This document shows, one piece after another, positions 54,451-62,359 of a stretch of 64,000 nt of DNA (positions within the stretch are counted from its first letter, which is position 1; each line of letters begins with the position of its first letter). The notes beneath the pieces are model-generated. The model was not told the origin of the DNA. It saw only the letters and a list, made by a program, of their open reading frames with translations, and did not search any database. The translations under genes and the position numbers were made by a program. This DNA is from Nostoc sp. TCL240-02 (GTDB lineage Bacteria > Cyanobacteriota > Cyanobacteriia > Cyanobacteriales > Nostocaceae), in NCBI RefSeq assembly GCF_013343235.1, contig NZ_CP040094.1, positions 4,836,501 through 4,900,500 of the forward strand, given 5' to 3'.

Positions 54451-55149
54451 ATGCAGCAGCTTGCAGACCAATTTAAAGAATTAGATTTCAAGAGCGAAAC
54501 ATACAAAGATGCTTATAGCCGGATTAATGCGATCGTGATTGAAGGGGAACAAGAAGCCCATGAAAATTACATCACGCTAGCCCAACTGCTGCCAGAATCT
54601 CATGATGAATTGATTCGCCTATCCAAGATGGAAAGCCGCCATAAGAAAGGATTTGAAGCTTGTGGGCGCAATTTGGCTGTTACCCCAGATTTGCAATTTG
54701 CCAAAGAGTTTTTCTCCGGCCTACACCAAAATTTTCAAACAGCTGCGGCATCCGGGAAAGTGGTTACTTGTCTGTTGATTCAGTCTTTAATTATTGAATG
54801 TTTTGCGATCGCAGCATATAACATTTACATCCCCGTTGCCGACGCTTTTGCCCGCAAAATTACTGAAGGAGTAGTTAAAGAAGAATACAGCCACCTCAAT
54901 TTTGGAGAAGTTTGGTTGAAAGAAAACTTTGCAGAATCCAAAGCTGAACTTGAACTTGCAAATCGCCAGAACCTACCCATCGTCTGGAAAATGCTCAACC
55001 AAGTAGAAGGTGATGCCCACACAATGGCAATGGAAAAAGATGCTTTGGTAGAAGACTTCATGATTCAGTATGGTGAAGCATTGAGTAACATTGGTTTTTC
55101 GACTCGCGATATTATGCGCTTGTCAGCCTACGGACTCATAGGTGCTTAA
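54451..55149 (+). CDS. ado: Aldehyde deformylating oxygenase (alkane synthesis)
   Basis: 232 residues, ferritin-like di-iron enzyme that turns fatty aldehydes into alkanes plus formate. Iron ligands are present at Glu33, Glu61, His64, Glu116, Glu145 and His148 (in [31 protein letters not shown] and [12 protein letters not shown]). Each is one residue later than in the 231-residue Synechococcus elongatus enzyme. The substrate comes from the acyl-ACP reductase encoded 123 bases downstream. Products are C15-C17 hydrocarbons located in the membranes. A GGGAG lies upstream of the ATG. Heptamer repeats separate it from aar. Confidence 0.97.
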   Translation: MQQLADQFKELDFKSETYKDAYSRINAIVIEGEQEAHENYITLAQLLPESHDELIRLSKMESRHKKGFEACGRNLAVTPDLQFAKEFFSGLHQNFQTAAASGKVVTCLLIQSLIIECFAIAAYNIYIPVADAFARKITEGVVKEEYSHLNFGEVWLKENFAESKAELELANRQNLPIVWKMLNQVEGDAHTMAMEKDALVEDFMIQYGEALSNIGFSTRDIMRLSAYGLIGA

Positions 55150-55159
55150 AGCAGTTAGG

Positions 55160-55222
55160 AGTGAGAAATTATGAGCCGTACTCCTAACTCCTAACTCCTA
55201 ATTCCCAAGTCCCAATTCCTAA
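55160..55222. repeat. Heptamer short tandem repeats between ado and aar
   Basis: TTAGGAGTGAGAAATTATGA then CTCCTAA units repeated (CTCCTAACTCCTAACTCCTA) and variants. The inverse unit TTAGGAG at the start can pair with CTCCTAA, so the stretch may form a stem between the two genes. Confidence 0.8.
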
Positions 55223-55272
55223 CTCTCCTAAATCCCCCGCGCTCAAGATAGCATAAGCCTAATAATCACTAC

Positions 55273-56292
55273 ATGTTTGGTCTAATTGGACATCTGACTA
55301 GTTTAGAACACGCTCAAGCGGTAGCCCAAGAATTGGGATACCCAGAATATGCCGATCAAGGGCTAGACTTTTGGTGCAGCGCCCCGCCGCAAATTGTCGA
55401 TAGTATTATTGTCACCAGTGTTACTGGGCAACAAATTGAAGGACGGTATGTAGAATCTTGCTTTTTGCCGGAAATGCTAGCTAGTCGCCGCATCAAAGCC
55501 GCCACACGGAAAATCCTCAACGCTATGGCCCATGCACAGAAGCACGGCATTAACATCACAGCTTTAGGCGGATTTTCCTCGATTATTTTTGAAAACTTTA
55601 AGTTAGAGCAGTTTAGCCAAGTCCGCAATATCAAACTAGAGTTTGAACGCTTCACCACAGGAAACACGCATACTGCCTACATTATTTGTAAGCAGGTGGA
55701 AGAAGCATCCAAACAACTGGGAATTAATCTATCAAACGCGACTGTTGCGGTATGTGGAGCAACTGGGGATATTGGTAGTGCCGTTACACGCTGGCTAGAT
55801 GCGAGAACAGATGTCCAAGAACTCCTGCTAATCGCCCGCGATCAAGAACGTCTCAAAGAGTTGCAAGGCGAACTGGGGCGGGGGAAAATCATGGGTTTGA
55901 CAGAAGCACTACCCCAAGCCGATGTTGTAGTTTGGGTTGCTAGTATGCCCAGAGGCGTGGAAATTGACCCCACTACTTTGAAACAACCCTGTTTGTTGAT
56001 TGATGGTGGCTATCCTAAAAACTTAGCGACAAAAATTCAATATCCTGGCGTACACGTGTTAAACGGTGGGATTGTAGAGCATTCCCTAGATATTGACTGG
56101 AAAATTATGAAAATAGTCAATATGGACGTGCCAGCCCGTCAGTTGTTTGCCTGTTTTGCCGAATCAATGCTGCTGGAATTTGAGAAGTTATACACGAACT
56201 TTTCGTGGGGACGGAATCAGATTACCGTAGATAAAATGGAGCAGATTGGCCGGGTGTCAGTAAAACATGGATTTAGACCGTTGTTGGTTTAG
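55273..56292 (+). CDS. aar: Long-chain fatty acyl-ACP reductase (alkane synthesis)
   Basis: 339 residues. Reduces acyl-ACP to fatty aldehyde with NADPH, the step before the ado product. The nucleotide-binding motif [14 protein letters not shown] is at about 158-171 and the catalytic cysteine is Cys294 in QLFACFAES, the same number as in Synechococcus elongatus. The sequence [20 protein letters not shown] at the start is family-typical. Order ado-aar-accA is common in cyanobacteria and links hydrocarbon formation to malonyl-CoA supply. ATG at 55273. Confidence 0.97.
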   Translation: MFGLIGHLTSLEHAQAVAQELGYPEYADQGLDFWCSAPPQIVDSIIVTSVTGQQIEGRYVESCFLPEMLASRRIKAATRKILNAMAHAQKHGINITALGGFSSIIFENFKLEQFSQVRNIKLEFERFTTGNTHTAYIICKQVEEASKQLGINLSNATVAVCGATGDIGSAVTRWLDARTDVQELLLIARDQERLKELQGELGRGKIMGLTEALPQADVVVWVASMPRGVEIDPTTLKQPCLLIDGGYPKNLATKIQYPGVHVLNGGIVEHSLDIDWKIMKIVNMDVPARQLFACFAESMLLEFEKLYTNFSWGRNQITVDKMEQIGRVSVKHGFRPLLV

Positions 56293-56350
56293 TCATTGGT
56301 CATTAGTCATTCGTTATTTGTAAATGACAAAGGACAAATGACTAATGAAA
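56289..56350. repeat. Heptamer short tandem repeats between aar and accA
   Basis: TTTAGTCATTGGTCATTAGT and CATTCGTTATTTGT followed by the inverse ACAAATGACTAATG: units GTCATTA/TAATGAC on both strands, able to form a stem. Confidence 0.75.
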
Positions 56351-56384
56351 AAAAATAGATAACTTGTAACTTATAACCCCTACG

Positions 56385-57365
56385 ATGGCAACTACCGAGC
56401 GTAAACCGCTACTGTTAGATTTTGAAAAGCCCCTAGCAGAACTTGCAACCCGAATTGATCAAATTCGGCAACTTGCAGAAGAAAATGGCGTTGATGTTTC
56501 TGGTCAAATTCGTCAACTAGAAGCACGCGCCATGCAACTACGTGAGGAAATTTTTACTAGTCTATCGCCTTCCCAGCGACTACAAGTCGCTCGTCATCCG
56601 CGTCGCCCTAGTACTCTCGATTACATTCAGGCTATTAGCGATGAATGGATGGAATTGCATGGCGATCGCTGTGGTGGTGACGATCCGGCTTTAGTTGGTG
56701 GTGTCGGTCGTCTAAGTGGACAACCTGTGGTGATGTTGGGTCATCAAAAAGGTCGTGATACCAAAGACAATATTGCCCGTAACTTTGGAATGCCTTATCC
56801 TGGCGGCTACCGCAAAGCTATGCGGTTGATGGAACACGCTAATAAGTTTAGTATGCCCATACTAACTTTTATCGACACACCAGGGGCTTGGTCTGGAGTG
56901 GAAGCAGAACATCAAGGTCAAGGAGAAGCGATCGCTTACAACTTGCGGGAAATGTTTTGCTTAGATGTGCCAATTATCTGCACAGTTATTGGTGAAGGTG
57001 GTTCTGGTGGCGCGCTTGGTATTGGTGTAGGCGATCGCCTACTGATGTTTGAACACTCCGTTTATACCGTCGCCACCCCCGAAGCCTGTGCCGCCATTTT
57101 GTGGAAAGATGCTGGTAAAGCTCCTCAAGCCGCCGTTGCGCTGAAAATTATTTCCCACGACCTGAAAAGATTGGGAATTATCGACCAAATACTGCCTGAA
57201 CCCACTGGTGGCGCTCATTCCGATCCTTTAAAAGCTGCTACCACGCTCAAGCAAGTGCTGCTAGAAAATTTGGACGAACTTAACCATTTAACCGCTCCAG
57301 AACGCCGCCAACTACGTTATGAAAAATTCCGTAAAATTGGTGTTTTTACAGAAGTTGCCCACTAA
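56385..57365 (+). CDS. accA: Acetyl-CoA carboxylase carboxyltransferase subunit alpha
   Basis: 326 residues, normal length. With AccD it moves the carboxyl group from biotin to acetyl-CoA, making malonyl-CoA for fatty acid synthesis. Signature stretches: [60 protein letters not shown] and the oxyanion-loop region [22 protein letters not shown] at 56385. It follows aar on the same strand after heptamer repeats; whether they share a transcript is unknown. Two hairpins follow. Confidence 0.97.
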   Translation: MATTERKPLLLDFEKPLAELATRIDQIRQLAEENGVDVSGQIRQLEARAMQLREEIFTSLSPSQRLQVARHPRRPSTLDYIQAISDEWMELHGDRCGGDDPALVGGVGRLSGQPVVMLGHQKGRDTKDNIARNFGMPYPGGYRKAMRLMEHANKFSMPILTFIDTPGAWSGVEAEHQGQGEAIAYNLREMFCLDVPIICTVIGEGGSGGALGIGVGDRLLMFEHSVYTVATPEACAAILWKDAGKAPQAAVALKIISHDLKRLGIIDQILPEPTGGAHSDPLKAATTLKQVLLENLDELNHLTAPERRQLRYEKFRKIGVFTEVAH

Positions 57366-57719
57366 AACCACTGCATAATGATGGATTAGTAAAGCAGCAA
57401 TGCTATAATTGCCTATGTGCTTAAAGATTTTTAACAATCTGGCCATAGGCATTTGCATGTTTGGCAAATCTACTCAATTTGATTGAGTAGCTTTTGTGTT
57501 ATTGAGTAATCTAATTTGAGTGTACGGCGTGGTTTTCCAGGCGACGATTTGTTGTCTTCACTGATAAAACCCACAATATGCCCACTATTGCACTGCATCA
57601 TAGCAGTTGCTTAATAGAAATCATCAGATTTTTAGATTCCTTTAATCTATCTAAACCGATAAATGTGAATAATTGGGTGGTACTAGGCTTTGGGAACTGC
57701 CAAAAAATTGGGAGACATC
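57366..57719. other. Intergenic region with two hairpins after accA
   Basis: First hairpin TGCCTATG / CATAGGCA (57410-57417 and 57444-57451) encloses an inner AGATT/AATCT pair. The second, at 57470-57490, is given as a terminator. The remaining 200 bp contain no supported frame; the last bases carry the ribosome-binding site of the SDR gene. Confidence 0.6.
57470..57495 (+). terminator. Terminator downstream of accA
   Basis: CTACTCAA (TTTGA) TTGAGTAG, 8-bp perfect stem, followed by CTTTTGTG. About 105 bases after the accA stop. Confidence 0.7.
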
Positions 57720-58445
57720 ATGAATGTTGAGCAAAAACGACGCGCCCTGATTACTGGGGCCAGTAGTGGAATTGGGAAAGCAACGGCTTTAGCCTTTGCC
57801 AAAGCCGGAATAGATGTCGCCTTAGTCAGCCGTTCTTTGAATAAGTTAGAGGCGGTGGCAGAAGCTGTACAGCATACTGGGGTAGAAGCGAAAGCTTACG
57901 CTGTAGATTTAGCGCGGATCTTTGAAGTAAAAGAAAAAATCCAAGAGATCGCCCTTGACTTTGGTGATGTAGACATTCTGGTAAACAGTGCGGGCCTTGC
58001 CTATACAGCCACTTTGAGCGAAACTCCCCTAGAAGGATGGCAGCAGGTAATTGACTTGAATCTTACCAGCGTGTTTCAGTGCATTTTAGGGATTTTACCT
58101 TCAATGCGCGATCGGGGCACAGGCACAATTATCAATGTCGCTTCAATTGCCGCCAAGCAACCGTTTCCTGGTTGGGGAGCATACAGCGTCAGCAAAGCTG
58201 GTTTGATTGCCCTCTCTCAAACCCTGGCACAAGAAGAACGCACCCACGGTATTCGTGTCACAGCTATCTCCCCTGGCGCAGTCAATACTGAACTTTGGGA
58301 CACAGAAACAGTCCATGTCAACTTAGACCGTTCTAAGATGTTAACCCCGGAAATAGTGGCTCAGTCAATTCTCCACACAGTTCTGTTACCACAACAGGCA
58401 GTTATTGACGAATTGACCCTGATGCCCAGTGCTGGCGCACTTTAA
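57720..58445 (+). CDS. Short-chain dehydrogenase/reductase (FabG-like)
   Basis: 241 residues from ATG 57720, which follows GGGAG by 5 bases; the longer frame to TTG 57690 is unlikely. Classical SDR: cofactor motif TGASSGIG at 12-19, NSAG at 89-92, catalytic Ser142, Tyr155 and Lys159 (YSVSK) and SPGAVNT after them. The N-terminal arginine SRS after VALV suggests NADPH. It reduces or oxidises a keto or hydroxy group; the neighbours accA, aar and ado suggest lipid metabolism, but 3-oxoacyl-ACP reductase activity is not shown. folE follows after 85 bases. Confidence 0.92.
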   Translation: MNVEQKRRALITGASSGIGKATALAFAKAGIDVALVSRSLNKLEAVAEAVQHTGVEAKAYAVDLARIFEVKEKIQEIALDFGDVDILVNSAGLAYTATLSETPLEGWQQVIDLNLTSVFQCILGILPSMRDRGTGTIINVASIAAKQPFPGWGAYSVSKAGLIALSQTLAQEERTHGIRVTAISPGAVNTELWDTETVHVNLDRSKMLTPEIVAQSILHTVLLPQQAVIDELTLMPSAGAL

Positions 58446-58530
58446 TTTATCCTTTGTCATCAGTCCTTTGTAAATGACCAATGTACTAATGACTAATGAC
58501 CAACTTTCAAACCATAACCAAGACTGAATC

Positions 58531-59238
58531 ATGACTATCGCTAGTTCCAACGGTTCCAACTACTCTCAATCGCCTCTGATTCCCGACTTGGCAGAAGCCA
58601 TAACTCCTAGACCCGATCGCAATACGAATAACGGGCGACAAGCTGATTTGTTCCCCCCAAAAGAGGAACATATAGAGGAAATGAAGGATGCAGTGCGGAA
58701 AATAATATTGGGCGTTGGCGAAGATCCTGAACGCGAAGGACTCCTCAAAACACCAAAGCGAGTGGCCGAGGCAATGCGGTTTCTTACCAGTGGCTACAAC
58801 CAATCCCTTGAAGAACTCGTTAACGATGCCATCTTTGATGAAGGGCATAACGAGATGGTATTAGTCCGAGATATTAATTTCTTTAGTCTGTGCGAACACC
58901 ACATGCTGCCATTTATGGGTAGAGCGCACGTTGCTTATATCCCCAACCAAAAAGTTGTAGGACTGAGCAAACTGGCCCGCATTGTTGAGATGTATTCCCG
59001 TCGCTTGCAAGTCCAGGAGAGATTAACCCGCCAAATTGCTGAAGCAATTCAGACCATTCTAGAACCCCAAGGCGTAGCCGTTGTGATGGAAGCTAGCCAC
59101 ATGTGTATGGTGATGCGAGGCGTACAGAAACCAGGTTCTTGGACTGTCACTAGCGCAATGGTTGGCGTGTTCCAAGAAGAGCATAAAACCCGTGAAGAAT
59201 TTTTTAACTTGATTCGCCATCAACCAGCATTCTTTTAG
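58531..59238 (+). CDS. folE: GTP cyclohydrolase I
   Basis: 235 residues; a 50-residue variable N-terminus precedes the catalytic domain. Converts GTP to dihydroneopterin triphosphate for folate and pterin synthesis. Zinc ligands are Cys and His in [13 protein letters not shown] and the later Cys in [33 protein letters not shown] is the substrate-binding helix. Short heptamer repeats (AATGACC units, 58448-58503) lie ahead of it. ATG at 58531. Confidence 0.97.
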   Translation: MTIASSNGSNYSQSPLIPDLAEAITPRPDRNTNNGRQADLFPPKEEHIEEMKDAVRKIILGVGEDPEREGLLKTPKRVAEAMRFLTSGYNQSLEELVNDAIFDEGHNEMVLVRDINFFSLCEHHMLPFMGRAHVAYIPNQKVVGLSKLARIVEMYSRRLQVQERLTRQIAEAIQTILEPQGVAVVMEASHMCMVMRGVQKPGSWTVTSAMVGVFQEEHKTREEFFNLIRHQPAFF

Positions 59239-59400
59239 AGAATGGGGAATTGGGCATTGGGCATGAAGAAGAGACAAAGTAGACAAGGAAGAGGGGGGAG
59301 ACAAGGGAGAGACTTATTCAATAATTCCCCCTTGTCCCCCTTGTCCCCCTGCTCCCTGCCCCCTGCTCCCTTTCTTCTTACCCATTGCCCATTGCCCATT
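59239..59400. repeat. Heptamer-type tandem repeats running into trpF
   Basis: GAATGGGGAATTGGGCATTG at 59240 on, then GACAAGG/GAGGGGG units and a long series of CCCCCTTGTCCCCCTTGTCC, CTGCTCC and CCCATTG heptamers to about 59400. The second half is coding, forming the 3' end of the minus-strand trpF gene. Confidence 0.85.
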
Positions 59401-60021
59401 CCCTAATTTTTCAAACAACTTGGTTACTTTATCTAAATCCTTATCTCCAGGTGCGCGTTCTACACCACTAGATAAATCAACGCCACTAGGACTAACCTGA
59501 CTTAAAGCTTCCACAATATTATCTGCTGTTAATCCCCCAGCTAAAAACCAAGGGCAATTGGGGTTAAATTGTTCTAATATTTTCCAATCTAAGGTTTTAC
59601 CTGTACCACCAAGTTGTTCGGGATGGTAGGCATCAAGTAGTAAAGTATCTACGTATTTTGTGTAATTGGCCGTCGTGCCCAGATGCTCAAGACTACGAAT
59701 TCTAAGTGCTTTAATAATTTCGACATTTGGTAAAGCTTGACGTAATTGGTAGCAAAAATCTGGTAATTCATCCCCGTGTAACTGAACCCCCGTCAACCCA
59801 GAATCAACAACTATCTGGCTGATTTCAAGAATACTAGGGTTGGCAAAAACTCCAATTGTGTCAATATCTGCCGGTAGTTCTGCCACTGCTGCCCGAATTT
59901 GGGATGTAGTCACGTAGCGAGGGGAGTTTGGTACACAAATAAATCCTAGCGCTGTTGCACCCAGAGAAGCGATCGCTACAGACTGCTGTGGTTGAGTGAT
60001 GCCGCAAATTTTAACGCGCAT
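59314..60021 (-). CDS. trpF: Phosphoribosylanthranilate isomerase with repeat-encoded tail
   Basis: 235 residues. Isomerises phosphoribosylanthranilate in tryptophan synthesis. Family motifs: [13 protein letters not shown] with the catalytic Cys, [41 protein letters not shown] with the catalytic Asp, and [11 protein letters not shown] and [16 protein letters not shown] for phosphate binding. The normal protein ends around residue 206 (FEKLGN). The following 29 residues ([20 protein letters not shown] and so on) are read from heptamer tandem repeats and are rich in Gly and Lys. ATG at 60021. Confidence 0.95.
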   Translation of the reverse strand: MRVKICGITQPQQSVAIASLGATALGFICVPNSPRYVTTSQIRAAVAELPADIDTIGVFANPSILEISQIVVDSGLTGVQLHGDELPDFCYQLRQALPNVEIIKALRIRSLEHLGTTANYTKYVDTLLLDAYHPEQLGGTGKTLDWKILEQFNPNCPWFLAGGLTADNIVEALSQVSPSGVDLSSGVERAPGDKDLDKVTKLFEKLGNGQWAMGKKKGSRGQGAGGQGGQGGIIE

Positions 60022-60144
60022 GAAAATATAACAAAATATTTAGAATAATCACCTCAAAAGTCTAAACTATCTAAAAAACTTTTGGGCCTTGTAATTTTAT
60101 AATCTTGAGGTCTACGTTAACTTTTCCATTTAGGAGACAAAAGC

Positions 60145-60396
60145 TTGATTTCATCAATTTTACTAGCAGCTGCATCTGTTCCCGCCACACCTGCGTGGAA
60201 TCCTACAGTAGGCATTATCATCAGCATCAGTAGCTTAGTAATGGTTTTACTAAGTACTAGAATCGAAAAACCCCTAGTTGGTCCCAAGTTCCCCATCCTA
60301 CCGATTAGTATTCCGACATTTGTTGGTGCAATGGCTTTCGGTCATATTATCGGCATTGGTATCGTTTTAGGACTGACTAACATCGGTCGTCTGTAG
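60145..60396 (+). CDS. psaK: Photosystem I reaction centre subunit PsaK
   Basis: 83 residues from a TTG at 60145 that follows AGGAG by 8 bases; no in-frame ATG upstream gives a better start. Two hydrophobic helices (TVGIIISISSLVMVLLS and FVGAMAFGHIIGIGIVLG) are joined by the loop RIEKPLVGPKFPILP, typical of PsaK, a peripheral thylakoid subunit at the edge of photosystem I. It is divergent from trpF with 123 bases between, containing the promoter. Confidence 0.93.
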   Translation: MISSILLAAASVPATPAWNPTVGIIISISSLVMVLLSTRIEKPLVGPKFPILPISIPTFVGAMAFGHIIGIGIVLGLTNIGRL

Positions 60397-60858
60397 TTTT
60401 GCGATGATCACAAGTAACGCTGCGATCAATACAAAACTCGTCAAAACGATTTTAGTTCTTTCTCCAGCAAAGTAACTCATAAGCATCAGCCAGCCTCCGT
60501 GTAGTAAGCCTAACTAAGGGGGAGGCATTAACCTTCCCCTTGAGGAACGCTGCAACTACTTCATCAGAGGAGGATTTATATGGCTTTAGGGACGGGATTA
60601 ATCCCCTCTGTAAGGCGCTTATGAGATGTGATGCGTAAAACCCCCGAATTCTATTCGGGGGATATAAGGGAAAGCAAGAAAATGGAATAACCAATGCCCA
60701 ATGTCCAATGTCCAACAGTCATTAATTGTCTATTCTAGAAATAAGAGCATTTTGGAACTCGACACTACCAAATTGATGCTCAGATATATACATGTATGTA
60801 TATACGCAAGTATTGCTGTATAGGAACTACTGGCGATATCTAGTTTTAGGACAATGTA
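60397..60858. other. Intergenic region with an IS605-type left-end remnant
   Basis: 462 bp without a supported gene. It contains the hairpin at 60608-60668 and heptamers (CCAATGCCCAATGTCCAATG, 60691 on). An 87-codon minus frame here runs through the hairpin and is not believed. TATACATGTATGTATATACG at 60786 is a palindrome-rich AT stretch near the next gene's promoter. Confidence 0.55.
60608..60668. mobile_element. Solo IS605-type left end
   Basis: GATGCGTAAAACCCCCGAAT then TCTATTCGGGGGATATAAG: the frame GATGCGTAAA, C-rich hairpin (CCCCCGAAT/ATTCGGGGG) and GATATAAG equals the left end at 41821-41860. No tnpB follows, so this is a deletion relic. Confidence 0.65.
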
Positions 60859-62055
60859 ATGCAAACAAATTGGAAAATTGGGTCTTTATTTGGAATTCCC
60901 CTGTTTTTAGACCCGTTATGGTTTGTGATTTTAGGGTTGGCAACCCTTAACTTTGGGGTAGCTTACCAGGAATGGGGGAATGCTATAGCTTGGAGTGCTG
61001 GAATAATTATGGCGCTGCTGCTATTTGGTTCGGTGTTGCTACATGAGTTGGGTCACAGCTTGGTAGCCCGATCGCAAGGTATTAAAGTTAATTCAATTAC
61101 TCTGTTTCTGTTTGGCGGGATTGCTGCGATTGAAGAAGAATCTAAAACTCCTTTCAAAGCTTTTCAAGTAGCGATCGCTGGGCCATTGGTGAGTATCATA
61201 CTATTTTTCCTGCTCAGTCTAGGAGTTATTGTAATCCCTGATACTAGTCCACTCAGTGTCATGGTTGGAGATTTGGCGAGAATTAACTTGGTGGTAGCAC
61301 TATTTAACATGATTCCTGGTTTACCTCTAGATGGAGGCCAAGTGTTAAAAGCAGCACTATGGCAAATAACAGGTAATCGTTTTCAAGCCGTACACTGGGC
61401 TGCAAGGGCTGGGCAAATTTTGGGTTATGGTGCGATCGCTTTAGGATTTGTTGTAGATTTCTTGACAAGGGAGTTAGCACTTGGTTTGTGGATTGCGCTG
61501 TTAGGTTGGTTTGCTGTCCGCAACGCTAACACCTATGACAACATGACTACGTTGCAGGAAAGCCTAATTAAAGTGGTGGCGGCTGATGCGATGACTCGTG
61601 ACTTTCGGGTTATCGATGCTGACCAGACACTGCGCTCCTTTGCCGATTTATACTTGTTGGAAACCGCTCCTTCACAAGTTTATTTTGCTGCTTCTGATGG
61701 ACGTTACCGGGGTTTGGTTTCCATTGACGATTTTCGTTTAACCCAAAGGAGTGAATGGGAAACCCAAACCTTACACAGCATTGTGCATCCCCTAACAGAA
61801 ATACCCACTGTTACTGAAGCAACAACCATAGCTGAGGTAATTAACAAGCTGGAAAATGAGCAGTTACCTCGAATTACCGTACTTTCTCCTGCTGGTGCTG
61901 TAGCTGGCGTAATTGACCGGGGAGATATTGTGCGAACATTGGCACAAAAGTTAAATTTACGGCTCACAGACGCAGAAATCAAGCGGATAAAAGAAGAAGG
62001 TAGCTATCCGCCTGGCTTGCAACTGGGAGTAATAGCGAAGTCAATTGCAAATTAA
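60859..62055 (+). CDS. Site-2 protease family membrane metalloprotease with CBS domains
   Basis: 398 residues. Zinc-binding HELGH at 62-66 lies in a hydrophobic segment (LLFGSVLLHELGHSLVARSQ); the third ligand Asp158 is in NMIPGLPLDGGQV. About six membrane segments cover residues 15-225. The C-terminal part (about 235-390) has two CBS motifs (ADAMTRDFRVIDADQTLRSF and VTEATTIAEVINKLENEQLP), which usually bind adenosyl ligands. Site-2 proteases cut membrane-bound regulators such as anti-sigma factors; the client is unknown. ATG 60859. A terminator follows. Confidence 0.93.
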   Translation: MQTNWKIGSLFGIPLFLDPLWFVILGLATLNFGVAYQEWGNAIAWSAGIIMALLLFGSVLLHELGHSLVARSQGIKVNSITLFLFGGIAAIEEESKTPFKAFQVAIAGPLVSIILFFLLSLGVIVIPDTSPLSVMVGDLARINLVVALFNMIPGLPLDGGQVLKAALWQITGNRFQAVHWAARAGQILGYGAIALGFVVDFLTRELALGLWIALLGWFAVRNANTYDNMTTLQESLIKVVAADAMTRDFRVIDADQTLRSFADLYLLETAPSQVYFAASDGRYRGLVSIDDFRLTQRSEWETQTLHSIVHPLTEIPTVTEATTIAEVINKLENEQLPRITVLSPAGAVAGVIDRGDIVRTLAQKLNLRLTDAEIKRIKEEGSYPPGLQLGVIAKSIAN

Positions 62056-62151
62056 ACGTCATATCCTTGTCATAGTTTTGCAATAGCTTTGTCAAAAGCT
62101 TGTGTGATATTGAATATGGTATTTGGTTACAAAATGCTTTTTTTGGGTAAG

Positions 62152-62174
62152 AGGTAGGATTTCCTACCTTTTTT
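62152..62174 (+). terminator. Rho-independent terminator of the site-2 protease gene
   Basis: AGGTAGGA TT TCCTACCT with a run of six Ts directly after the 8-bp stem, about 100 bases beyond the stop codon. Confidence 0.88.
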
Positions 62175-62359
62175 ATTTTTTAAACCTGAGTTTGACATCG
62201 TAAAATCAGAAAACAAGTTTCAAGAAAGAGCGATCGCGCTCATGACTGATTGCGGCAATCTTGGTTAGTCTCGATAAGAGTGGGAAAGCGAACATTCTCG
62301 GCTTTTTCACACGTTTCAGGTTGCTTGTCACCTTTAAAATGCGATCGCCTATTAAATTG

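Noticed and set aside
60452..60715. 87-codon minus-strand frame after psaK
   Set aside because: It is made of heptamer repeats and the IS605-type hairpin; no family resemblance.
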